The position numbers and the translations under genes were made by a program. Of a stretch of 64,000 nt of DNA, positions 56,531 to 64,000 are shown one piece after another. Positions within the stretch are counted from its first letter, which is position 1. Each line of letters begins with the position of its first letter. Below the pieces are notes generated by a model. It saw only the letters and a list, made by a program, of their open reading frames with translations, ran no database searches and was not told the origin of the DNA. Source of the DNA: RYN-230 sp963829725 (GTDB lineage Bacteria > Actinomycetota > Actinomycetes > Streptosporangiales > Streptosporangiaceae); NCBI GenBank assembly GCA_963829725.1, contig CAWHJW010000019.1, positions 186,001 through 250,000 of the forward strand, in the 5' to 3' direction.

Positions 56531-59233
56531 ATGGCGACCCATATGCCCAAACAGGTGGCGGCCCGCGCCGGACGCTCAGCCGTTCCCGCCGCCGATCCGA
56601 TCCTGGCGTCCAAGATCACAGCGCCGAGTGTGCCGCACTGGGCGGTGCAGCGCCCGCGGATCACCGGGTTGCTTGCCGAGGGTACTGGATGCCCGCTGAC
56701 TGTTGTCACCGGGCCTCCCGGGGCGGGCAAGACGATGGCCCTGGCGTTGTGGGCCGAGGCGGAACCGCGGGCTGTGGCCTGGGTCGGTCTGGATCGCTAC
56801 GACAACCAGCCGGGGGCCTTCTGGTCCTACGTGGTTGCGGCACTGAGTCGTTCCGGCATTGCTATTCCGAGGGCATTGTCGGCCGCCGCGCGGGGACGGG
56901 CAGCCGATCACCGGTTCTTGCTGCGGCTTGTGTCGGCACTGGACGCCCTGGATCCGCCGGTGATCCTGGTCCTCGATGACTTCCATGTGCTAGCTGAGCC
57001 TGACGTGCTGCATGGGCTGGACTTCGTGCTGCGGAATGCGGGACCCGGCCTGCGCGTAGTGATCTCCTCCCGGATGGATCCGCTGCTGCGGTTGCACCGC
57101 TACCGGCTGGCCGGCGAGCTTACCGAGATCCGGGCCAGCGATCTCGCCTTCAACGTCGCCGAAGCCGGCCTGCTCATGGCCCAGCATGGCGGCACGCTGT
57201 CGGAGGACTCACTCGAGTGCCTGACGCGGCGAACAGAGGGCTGGGCGGCCGGCCTCCGCCTCGCCGCCATTTCAATAGACACTCATCCCGACCCTGACCG
57301 ATTCGTCAAGGAGCTGATCACCGAAGACAGTGCCCTGACTGCCTATCTGGTGGAGGAGGTTCTCAACACCCAGCCACCTGAGGTCCGGGACATCCTGCTC
57401 AGCACGAGCATCCTGGAGCATGTCAGTGCCGAGGCCGCCAGCGAACTGGCGGGCAACGAGCAGGCCGCGGGAATCCTGCCAGCTTTGGCGCGGGTGAACG
57501 CGTTTATCCAGCCCATCGGGGGCGGGTGGTACCGCTACCACACGTTGTTCGCCGAGGTTTTGCGCCTCAAGCTGAGGCGCAAATATCCGGAACGGATGCC
57601 CGATCTGCATCGGCGAGCTGCCCGCCTATATGAGCGGAACGGCTCACTCATCGACGCGGTCCGGCACGCCGGCAAAGCGGGCGACTGGCAGCTCGCCGCC
57701 AGCATGGTCACCGGCGGGCTGGCGATCAGTGAGATCATCGAGCCGCGGGGCAGCCGGTCCTTGGCCGGCGAGTTCTTGAGCATGCCGGACAGCGAAACCT
57801 GGAACGAGCCCCACCCGTACCTGGTCTCCGCTGCGGCTGCGTTGGCCATGGGCCAGCAGGAATCTTCTGCTGCCGCGCTGGCTGCCGCGGAAGGAATCCT
57901 CGAGCGCCTTCCCGCCGACCAGCAGGCCCCGGGCCGGCTGGCCGCCGCGATGATCCGCCTCACCGCTTCTCGCCGCGCTGGTGACCTCACAGTGGCCGCA
58001 GCGTCCGCAGCGCGCGCAGAGGTACTGATCAGCAGGGTATCGGGTGACAAGCTCGCCCGGCATCCGGAGATCCGCGCCCGCGTACTGGCCGCTCGCGGGG
58101 CTGTCGAGCTGTGGCTGGGACAACTCGATGAAGCGGTCCGTGTCCTCGAGTCGGGGGTGGCTGCCGCAACGGCTCCGGGTACGGAATACGAACGAGCTGA
58201 CTGCCTCGGGTACCTCGCGCTGGTGGAAGCCGTACGCGGCCGGCTTTGCCGCGCTGCAGAGTTGGCCGCCCAGGCGGCAGCGGCCGGCACGCCCAGCGAG
58301 CAGTGTCCGCCTCTTCAGCGGTCCAGCCCTGCGGCACTCGTCGCACTCGCCTGGGTGCACCTGGAGCGCAATGACCTGCGTGAGGCGCGGAGCCTACTCA
58401 AGAAGGCGGACGCCGTCCTCGGCCCAGGCCCGGACAAGCTGATCGGGACGCTGGCCTGGCTGCTGGCCGCATACGCTGGCCTAGCCGACGGGCGCGCAGA
58501 AGCCACCGGTGAGTGCGTGGCCAAGGGCAGGGCCGGGTGGCAGGTTCCGGCTTGGCTCGAACAAGAGCTGAGCCTGGTTGAGATGCGGGCCTGCGTTGCC
58601 GACGGTGACATCCGGGCAGCGCTCGCCACAGCCGGGCGGATCGACCGCGATAGCTCGCTGGAGGCGGCGGTCATGCACGCGTATGCGCGGGCGGCGGCCG
58701 GCGACACCAGCAACGCGAGGCGCGCGCTGGCACCCGCGCTAGCCGCCCAGGAAGGGGCGCCCCTGCGGGTGCGGTTGCGGGCCTGCCTGGTTGATGCACA
58801 GCTCAGCTACAGCAGCGGCGACCGCACGCAAGGTCACCGGTCACTTGCGTCCGCGCTCCGGCTAGCTGAACGCGAGCAGCTCAGGCTGCCGTTCGTCATG
58901 GAACGCGGTTGGATCAGGCACGTGCTGCGGGATGACCTTGGACTGGCCGACAGCTACCAGCGCGTCTTTGCTCCGGCCCTGCGCCCTGATCGGCTTCCGG
59001 CTCCGCCGGATGGGCCAAGTCAGCCCGCGATCCTGGTGGTCGAGCAGCTCAGCGAGCGCGAGCGGGAGGTGCTGAAACACGTCGCAGCCATGCTGAGCAC
59101 AGCTGAGGTTGCTAGTGAGATGTACATCTCGGTCAACACCGTCAAGACGCACCTCAGAAGCATCTACCGCAAGCTGGCCGCGACTCACCGCGGCGAGGCA
59201 GTCCGCCGGGCCCGGCAGCTTGAGTTGCTCTGA
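56531..59233 (+). CDS. MalT-like large LuxR-family regulator (LAL) 2
   Basis: The protein is about 900 residues from the ATG at 56531, behind GGAGGGG; the open frame reaches back to 56450. Walker A is VVTGPPGAGKTMALALWAEA and Walker B is PPVILVLDDFHVL. The MalT-type WYRYHTLFAEVLRLKLRRKY is present. A long TPR-like middle part (about residues 330-790) is followed by the LuxR helix-turn-helix with LSEREREVLKHVAAMLSTAE and IYRKLAATHRGEAVRRARQL. It is a paralogue, not a near copy, of the preceding LAL, and lies 148 bp downstream of its frame start. Confidence 0.87.
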   Translation: MATHMPKQVAARAGRSAVPAADPILASKITAPSVPHWAVQRPRITGLLAEGTGCPLTVVTGPPGAGKTMALALWAEAEPRAVAWVGLDRYDNQPGAFWSYVVAALSRSGIAIPRALSAAARGRAADHRFLLRLVSALDALDPPVILVLDDFHVLAEPDVLHGLDFVLRNAGPGLRVVISSRMDPLLRLHRYRLAGELTEIRASDLAFNVAEAGLLMAQHGGTLSEDSLECLTRRTEGWAAGLRLAAISIDTHPDPDRFVKELITEDSALTAYLVEEVLNTQPPEVRDILLSTSILEHVSAEAASELAGNEQAAGILPALARVNAFIQPIGGGWYRYHTLFAEVLRLKLRRKYPERMPDLHRRAARLYERNGSLIDAVRHAGKAGDWQLAASMVTGGLAISEIIEPRGSRSLAGEFLSMPDSETWNEPHPYLVSAAAALAMGQQESSAAALAAAEGILERLPADQQAPGRLAAAMIRLTASRRAGDLTVAAASAARAEVLISRVSGDKLARHPEIRARVLAARGAVELWLGQLDEAVRVLESGVAAATAPGTEYERADCLGYLALVEAVRGRLCRAAELAAQAAAAGTPSEQCPPLQRSSPAALVALAWVHLERNDLREARSLLKKADAVLGPGPDKLIGTLAWLLAAYAGLADGRAEATGECVAKGRAGWQVPAWLEQELSLVEMRACVADGDIRAALATAGRIDRDSSLEAAVMHAYARAAAGDTSNARRALAPALAAQEGAPLRVRLRACLVDAQLSYSSGDRTQGHRSLASALRLAEREQLRLPFVMERGWIRHVLRDDLGLADSYQRVFAPALRPDRLPAPPDGPSQPAILVVEQLSEREREVLKHVAAMLSTAEVASEMYISVNTVKTHLRSIYRKLAATHRGEAVRRARQLELL

Positions 59234-59479
59234 TTGATCCCCTAGCCGCGGGTCGGGGTTGGAGGGTGCGGTTGTCCGTGGGGCAGCGGTTCGAAGGGAG
59301 ATCTGGTCGGACTCGGCGGTGCGGTCGGCCTCGACGGCCCGCAATCCTTCACCCCGGCGTTCACGGGCCTGCCAGCCGCATCTCCCTCGCTAGTCACCAG
59401 GGGCGGTCACGAGCTCGTCGCGGCTGAACTCGGTCCGGAGCCGATTAGCCGCGGACTTTCGCTGCAAGAGCCAGGCGCG

Positions 59480-59690
59480 TAGAGTAAGAGGTGTTGCTCC
59501 GGACCCCGGCAGCTGCGTCCGCGTAAATCTGCGGTGACGCGGCAGGGCCGGGAGTTTTTTCGTGTACGGAACGGTGCAGGCAAGACGCTACTGCCAGAGG
59601 ACGGTGCAAAATCCGGGAGACTTACTCTCCCATCGCGATCTCCCCCGCATGACCGGCTACCGCGTACGCGACCCGTTCGCTGACTTGAAG
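59480..59690 (+). promoter_or_regulatory. Promoter and candidate cis-regulatory RNA leader, copy L2
   Basis: TAGAGT (59480-59485) lies 10 bases before GCTCCGG, as in L1. A GC hairpin starts at 59499 and ends in TTTTTT (59555-59560). The second domain is closed by GTACG (about 59565-59569) with CGTAC (about 59663-59667), replacing GCACG/CGTGC of L1. Inner blocks GGCAAGACGC, GCCAGAGG and GCGATCT are shared with L1. The next gene starts about 190 bases downstream. Confidence 0.62.
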
Positions 59691-59880
59691 GAACCGGTCA
59701 TAGGCGACAACGTCCCGATCCGGGTGGCAGCCCGTTATCAGGCCGCCGGCGAAGCCGCCGAACCCAGCCAGCAGCTAACGCTGGGATTCTGCGTAGAACC
59801 ACGGTGCCTATATCACCAAGGTTATCAGCTCTAATCCCAAATCAACTGTCGCCCAACAATGCATGTCTGCGGAGTTTCAA

Positions 59881-60432
59881 ATGTTCATTATCCTGGGTCT
59901 CATCATTCTGGTCGCCGCGGTGATCGCCGGGGTGGCCGGTGTTCTCAGCAACAGCGGGAGCGGCCATGCCCTCACCCACGGGTTCGCGGTGTTCGGCTAT
60001 CACGTGACCGGCTCCACCGGGACGCTGTTCCTCTACGGCATCGTGGTCGGCGCGATCGGCGTGCTCGGGCTAAGCCTGCTGCTGGCCGGCGCGCGGCGCA
60101 CCTCCCGGCGCGGCCACGAAGCACGCCGCGGCCTCAAGCAGTCCCGCCGCGAGACCGCCGCCGCCAGCCAGGCCCGCGACGACCTGATCGACGAGCGCGA
60201 GGCCGCCCGCACATACACCGCGAGCAGCCTCGGTAACGGCAGCCCTAGTGGCAGCCACCAGCCGGATACAAGCGCTAGCCGCTGGAACCGGCTGCACCTG
60301 CCCGGACACCATGCCGCACCCGCACAGGCAGCGGGCACACAGCCGCAGTCGCCGGATGACCAGCCCGCCGCTGACCTTCCTGCCAATCCGCCCGCGTCAG
60401 CGAACTCAGCTGCGGACAGCAGCCAGCCATGA
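59881..60432 (+). CDS. Two-helix membrane protein with Lys/Arg-rich cytoplasmic tail
   Basis: The protein is about 183 residues from the ATG at 59881, with GCGGAG upstream; an ATG at 59863 lacks a site. Two helices (FIILGLIILVAAVIAGVAGV and LFLYGIVVGAIGVLGLSLLL) flank an external loop with a Gly/His-rich stretch. A basic coiled region (GLKQSRRETAAASQARDDLI) and a disordered Pro/Ser tail follow. Such proteins recur in actinomycetes next to general-stress genes; the function is unknown. Its stop overlaps the csbD start by ATGA. Confidence 0.72.
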   Translation: MFIILGLIILVAAVIAGVAGVLSNSGSGHALTHGFAVFGYHVTGSTGTLFLYGIVVGAIGVLGLSLLLAGARRTSRRGHEARRGLKQSRRETAAASQARDDLIDEREAARTYTASSLGNGSPSGSHQPDTSASRWNRLHLPGHHAAPAQAAGTQPQSPDDQPAADLPANPPASANSAADSSQP

Positions 60433-60603
60433 GCTTCACCAAGAAGAATCGCGCGCCAGGGTGAAGTATTCAAAGGAAGCATGAAGAAAGCCGTTGGCAA
60501 CCTGAGTGGTGCCCGCCACCTGTCCGCCGAAGGCCGCCGTGACCAGGCCAAAGCCAATATCAAGCAGGCCGGAGCAAAGGTCAAGGACGCCTTCAGCAAG
60601 TAG
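60429..60603 (+). pseudogene. CsbD-family stress gene with one inserted base
   Basis: The reading frame starts MSFTKKNRA at the ATGA overlap with the upstream gene, then stops. Removing one C near 60455 joins it to QGEVFKGSMKKAVGNLSGAR, then HLSAEGRRDQAKANIKQAGA and KVKDAFSK, a textbook CsbD protein of 57 residues. The downstream ATG at 60481 could still give a 40-residue version. CsbD proteins are small hydrophilic general-stress proteins of unknown action. Either a frameshift or a sequencing error is present. Confidence 0.8.
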
Positions 60604-60765
60604 CTAACGCCAGGTCATCCTGCACACGGCGCGGGGCAGCCGCCCCACGTCCGGTTCTGGATTTCCGGCGCATGCTGGCCATGCTTGCCAACCTACCGGC
60701 GGCGTTCCGCGGCGAAAACCTGTTGTTGGCTGCGGGATGCCCTATGCACAGGAGCCAGGGGAGGC

Positions 60766-60860
60766 TAAAATGAGATGATCGCTCCGGACCCCGGCAGCTG
60801 CACTCGCGAAACTTCCGCGCGTGGACAACAGGGTCCGGATTTTTTTGTACACGGAAACGC
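60766..60860 (+). promoter_or_regulatory. Promoter and leader, copy L3 (3' domain lost)
   Basis: TAAAAT (60766-60771) is the best -10 of the three copies. The hairpin from CCGGACCC to GGGTCCGG (60784-60839) is perfect at its base and is followed by T7 (60840-60846) and GTACACGGAA. The conserved second domain is missing. The sequence joins directly to a glsB remnant, so one deletion removed the domain and the 5' half of the gene. Confidence 0.6.
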
Positions 60861-60870
60861 ATGCGCATCA

Positions 60871-61028
60871 CACCAAGCTGTTCCACATCCACAGCCTGCA
60901 AGGGTTCTTCAACCTTTCCACCTGGATCACCGGCGGCAGTCCTGCTGCTCGCCTTCCACCTCATCAGTGGGCGGTCCTCCGGCCGATTCAGGCGGTCCGG
61001 TCGGTCCGGCCGGTTCGCACACCGCTAA
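60871..61028 (+). pseudogene. Remnant of a second glsB gene
   Basis: TKLFHIHSLQGFFNLSTWIT matches residues 48-67 of the intact GlsB (23399-23677) with one change. After a small deletion the frame moves, and VLLLAFHLISGRSSGRF continues to the same HR-stop ending. The N-terminal half, start codon and ribosome site are gone. Together with L3 this is a paralogous leader-glsB unit that lost its centre. Confidence 0.8.
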
Positions 61029-61127
61029 GGCACGCCACAATCTACCGGCGACAACCGGCACGGTCACGATCACCGGACCCGGCCACGCCTGTTCGCCGCC
61101 ACCTGCGCTGACGTACGGAGGTTCGTC

Positions 61128-61460
61128 ATGCTGTCATCAGATGACGCCACGGGCTCGATGGACTGGATGTCGCGGGGGGCCTGCCAGCATGAGGACCCTG
61201 AGCTGTTCTTCCCCATCGCGTCGGAAGGTCCTGCGCTCGAGCGGGTCAATGCCGCCATAGGAATCTGCCTGCGCTGCCCAGTACGCTCCGAGTGCCTGTC
61301 TTTTGGCCTGACAGCCACGCGGGAGGGTATCTGGGGAGGAACCACTCAGCGGGAACGCCGCGCCATCCGGAGACGCCGGGCGCGCGTGGCCGCCCCGACG
61401 GGCCGGCTGGCCAGCGCCGCAGGCTCCCGCAGCCACACCAGCGGTCCCGCCGGGCAGTGA
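61128..61460 (+). CDS. WhiB-family iron-sulfur regulator
   Basis: The protein is 110 residues. The four cluster-binding Cys are at 19, 47, 50 and 56 (GACQHEDPELFFP, then CLRCPVRSEC), and the GIWGG turn is at residues 67-71, followed by a basic region (RERRAIRRRRARVA) that contacts DNA or sigma factor. WhiB proteins hold a 4Fe-4S cluster, sense O2 or NO, and work with the housekeeping sigma factor. The disordered C-terminal 25 residues are unusual but harmless. It is a single gene. Confidence 0.92.
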   Translation: MLSSDDATGSMDWMSRGACQHEDPELFFPIASEGPALERVNAAIGICLRCPVRSECLSFGLTATREGIWGGTTQRERRAIRRRRARVAAPTGRLASAAGSRSHTSGPAGQ

Positions 61461-61624
61461 TCGCCGTGGACCGCAAGATCGACGAGTCAACCAGTCCATC
61501 GACGACGTTTTCGCCGGCAACGTACCGGCCCGTGTCGTCTTCCAGTTCTAATCGCTCGACCTCAGTTCTAATCGCCCAAGCTCGGAGGCGCCCGCAATGG
61601 CCTGTTTCTTAGCCGCCGAATCAC

Positions 61625-62905
61625 ATGACGACCGCATCGGCCGGCATCCCGAGGACGCCCGCGGGCTCCGGCTACCCCACTCATCGCAGTCTGGTGCTGG
61701 TGTTCAACTCGGGCAGCTCGTCGGTCAAGTTCGCGCTGTTGCGCCCCGCCAGCGGCGAGCGTCTCATGAGCGGGATCGGCGAGCGGCTGGGCACGCCCGA
61801 GGCGCTGTTGCGGGTCCAGTGGTTCCCGGCCGCAGCAATCGAGGAACGGCTTCCTGACGGCACTTACCAGGCTGTCCTGGCCCGGGTGCTGGATCACCTG
61901 GCCGCGGCCGGGCACTCCGGCGCTGAGCTGCTCGGGGCCGGCCACCGGGTCGTGCACGGCGGAGAGCGGTTCACCTCCTCGGTCCGGGTGGACGACGCGG
62001 TGATCGCCGCGCTGTGCTCAGTCAGCGCCCTGGCGCCGCTGCACAATCCGGCGAATCTGGCCGGCATCGAGGCGGTGCGTGCCATCCTGCCCGACTTGCC
62101 GCAAGTCGCCGTGTTCGACACCGCGTTCCACCAGACGATGCCTCCGCATGCCTACCGCTACGCGGTGCCCGAGGAGTGGTACACGTGTCACGGGGTGCGA
62201 CGCTACGGCTTCCACGGCACCAGCCACCGCTTCGTCAGCGAGCAGGCCGCCTCCCTGCTCGGCAAGCCACCGGGTGAGCTCCGGCTGGTCACCGCCCACC
62301 TCGGGAACGGGTGCAGCGCGACAGCGGTGCGTGACGGTGTGTCGGTGGACACCACCATGGGCCTGACCCCGTTGGAAGGCCTGGTCATGGGCACCCGCTC
62401 CGGCGATGTCGATCCGGGCCTCATCGGCTACCTGGCCTGCCAGACCGGAATGAACGTCGCCGAGATCACCCGGGCCCTGAACGCAGACAGCGGGCTGCAG
62501 GGGCTATCCGGCGTGGGCAACGACATGCGCACCATCGAAGCCGCTGCCGCTGACGGCAACGAGCGGGCCCAGCTCGCCCTCGACGTTTTCGTGCACCGGC
62601 TGTCCAAGGCGATCGCCGCGCTGGTGGTCGGGCTGCAACGGCTCGACGCACTGGTCTTCACCGGCGGCATCGGGGAAAACAGCGCCGTTGTCCGCAGCCT
62701 GGTGCTCGGCCGGCTGGGCTTCCTCGGCCTGGCTGAGGATGTCGCAGCCAATTCCGATCACGGCCGGCACACCGGGGGGCGGATCAGCCTCACCGGCCCG
62801 GTCCTGGCGCTCGTCGTGCCGACGGACGAGGAACTCCTCATCGCCCGCGACACCGCCCGCGTCGTCGCTGGCGGCAGGCGGACCCTTCAACCCGCGAAAG
62901 GCTGA
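61625..62905 (+). CDS. ackA: Acetate kinase
   Basis: The protein is 426 residues. VFNSGSSSVKFALL with Asn28 near the N-terminus, the DTAFHQTMP segment, YGFHGTSHRFVSEQA, AHLGNGCSATAV and FTGGIGENSAVVR are the acetate-kinase signatures. It interconverts acetyl-phosphate and ADP with acetate and ATP. The first 23 residues exceed the usual start, so translation may begin later. It is followed after 4 bp by pta, the usual partner for acetate overflow or use. Confidence 0.94.
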   Translation: MTTASAGIPRTPAGSGYPTHRSLVLVFNSGSSSVKFALLRPASGERLMSGIGERLGTPEALLRVQWFPAAAIEERLPDGTYQAVLARVLDHLAAAGHSGAELLGAGHRVVHGGERFTSSVRVDDAVIAALCSVSALAPLHNPANLAGIEAVRAILPDLPQVAVFDTAFHQTMPPHAYRYAVPEEWYTCHGVRRYGFHGTSHRFVSEQAASLLGKPPGELRLVTAHLGNGCSATAVRDGVSVDTTMGLTPLEGLVMGTRSGDVDPGLIGYLACQTGMNVAEITRALNADSGLQGLSGVGNDMRTIEAAAADGNERAQLALDVFVHRLSKAIAALVVGLQRLDALVFTGGIGENSAVVRSLVLGRLGFLGLAEDVAANSDHGRHTGGRISLTGPVLALVVPTDEELLIARDTARVVAGGRRTLQPAKG

Positions 62906-62909
62906 TGTC

Positions 62910-64000
62910 ATGGCCCGGACCTTGTTGGTCGTGCCCACCTCGGCTGGCGTCGGCCTGGCCAGAACCTGCCTCGGCGTGGTGCGGGCCCTCGACCGGCGGG
63001 GGGTGCACGTCGCCTTCGTCAAGCCGGTGGCCCAGCCGCGGGCTGACGGTAGCCCCGACCGATCCACCGCACTGATCACAGCCGCAACTGCGCTGCGCCC
63101 CCCGGAGCCGCTCCCGGCCGCCCAGCTCGAGCAGCAACTCGGAGTGGGCGGGCTCGACGCCGTGCTCGAGACGATCGTCGCTGCCTGGCAGCCGGTCCAT
63201 GGCCGATCCGACGTCGTCGTGGTCGAGGGGCTCAGCCCGGGCCTGACGAAGCTATACGCCAGCGGGCTCAACCAGGCGCTCGCCCGGGCGCTCGACGCCG
63301 ATGTCCTGCTCGTCGGCAGTTGGCCGACGGCAGGCACAGGGAGCGGCCAGAACCGGGCAGGCCACCCGGCGCAACCCGGGCTAGACCCGGCGCCGGACAA
63401 CGTCGAGGGTGTGGCCGAGACGCTCGCTATCACGGCACGCGGGTATTGGGCGGGCGAGCACGCACGCGTGGTCGGCTGTGTGGTCAACGGCCTGCCAGCG
63501 GACGATCTGCCGCTGGCGGCAAACCTGGGCGGGGCGGTGGCCGGGCGCGGGCTCCGCTTCGTCGCTGCGGTGCCGCATCGCCCCGAGGTGACGTGGCTGC
63601 GAGTGCGTGACCTCGTCCGCGAGCTGAACCCGCGGGTGCTCAACGAGGGGGACCTGTCCCGGCGCATCAAGGACGTCGCGGTGTTCGCCCAGGGCATCCC
63701 CGGCGGTCTCCGCGTGCTCAGCGAGGGCCGCCTCGTCGTCGTCCCCGGAGACCGTCACGACGTGGTCATGGCTGCCTGCCTCGCCGAACTCAGCGGAACC
63801 CGGCTGGCCGCCCTGCTGCTAAGTGTCGGGATCGAGCCGGATCCCCGGGTATGGGAGCTCACCCGGGCTACGCGCGCCACCGGCCTGCCTATTCTTGTCG
63901 TCAACGACAACAGCTACGAGACCGCGACGCAGGTACGTGACCTCGACCCGGGATTGCCGGTCAACGACCTCGAACGGATCGAGGCCGTCACAGACAGCAT
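62910..64000 (+). CDS. pta: Phosphate acetyltransferase, 5' part (runs off the end)
   Basis: The first 363 residues are visible. MARTLLVVPTSAGVGLARTC is the N-terminal P-loop-like domain of long Pta proteins, and FVKPVAQPRADGS follows. DVVVVEGLSPG and a DRTGG-type regulatory domain (IKDVAVFAQGI, GDRHDVVMAACL) lie further on. The catalytic PTA_PTB domain should begin beyond the window. It converts acetyl-CoA and phosphate to acetyl-phosphate. The start lies 4 bp after the ackA stop. Near 63360-63400 a Gly/Pro-rich insertion (TGSGQNRAGHPAQPGLDPAP) is atypical. Confidence 0.9.
   Translation, partial: MARTLLVVPTSAGVGLARTCLGVVRALDRRGVHVAFVKPVAQPRADGSPDRSTALITAATALRPPEPLPAAQLEQQLGVGGLDAVLETIVAAWQPVHGRSDVVVVEGLSPGLTKLYASGLNQALARALDADVLLVGSWPTAGTGSGQNRAGHPAQPGLDPAPDNVEGVAETLAITARGYWAGEHARVVGCVVNGLPADDLPLAANLGGAVAGRGLRFVAAVPHRPEVTWLRVRDLVRELNPRVLNEGDLSRRIKDVAVFAQGIPGGLRVLSEGRLVVVPGDRHDVVMAACLAELSGTRLAALLLSVGIEPDPRVWELTRATRATGLPILVVNDNSYETATQVRDLDPGLPVNDLERIEAVTDS

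Overview
The window is about 70% GC, with GTG starts, short ATGA-type overlaps and many actinobacterial families: WhiB, GAF-ANTAR, LmeA/DUF2993, DUF5994, a mycofactocin-type SDR and an F420-type reductase fold. It is a chromosomal segment of an actinomycete, possibly from the Streptosporangiales side, but the sequence alone does not settle the genus. I found no tRNA, rRNA, CRISPR array or insertion sequence.

Layout. 0-12 kb (mostly minus strand): a DUF1269 protein, a CPA1 antiporter, a two-component flavin monooxygenase operon with its own MarR regulator and a probable operator, a class II glutamine amidotransferase, and a GH63-GlgX alpha-glucan pair. 12-25 kb: a stress and envelope block with two paralogous small wHTH regulators, a broken glycosyltransferase, a STAS protein, a fatty-acid desaturase, two GAF-ANTAR proteins, MscS, a degenerate kinase-like protein, GlsB and PspC. 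25-38 kb: mixed metabolism and repair, including a mycofactocin-type SDR, a VIT1-like transporter, duplicated Yx(FWY)xxD lipoproteins, MsrB-MsrA, SDR/IclR/dehydrogenase, and a ROK regulator with a long palindrome. 38-44 kb: CoA-disulfide reductase-rhodanese behind a CsoR/CstR-like operator, then an MgtA-type P-ATPase. 43-52 kb: an eroded zone with many frameshifted genes, including an MFS-FGGY kinase chimera in a polyol operon. 52-64 kb: trehalose phosphatase, two MalT-like LuxR regulators, a membrane protein with CsbD, WhiB, and ackA-pta running off the end.

Two non-coding patterns stand out. First, an AT-rich 18-bp element, CTAG-N10-CTAG, occurs at 12387, 15772 and 24537, with a one-base variant at 18010. 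Two copies lie just upstream of the two paralogous wHTH genes, which suggests a small self-regulated regulon. Second, a promoter-plus-leader element occurs three times (23180, 59480, 60766). It has a -10-like hexamer, a GC hairpin followed by a T-run, and in two copies a further domain closed by a covarying stem. It precedes glsB, a membrane protein-csbD pair, and a glsB remnant. I do not recognise it as a known riboswitch class.

At least ten genes carry single-base frameshifts while the protein signal continues in another frame. Either this stretch is decaying or the assembly has residual indel errors; raw reads would decide. Large neighbouring genes such as the LAL regulators, the P-ATPase, GH63 and GlgX are intact.
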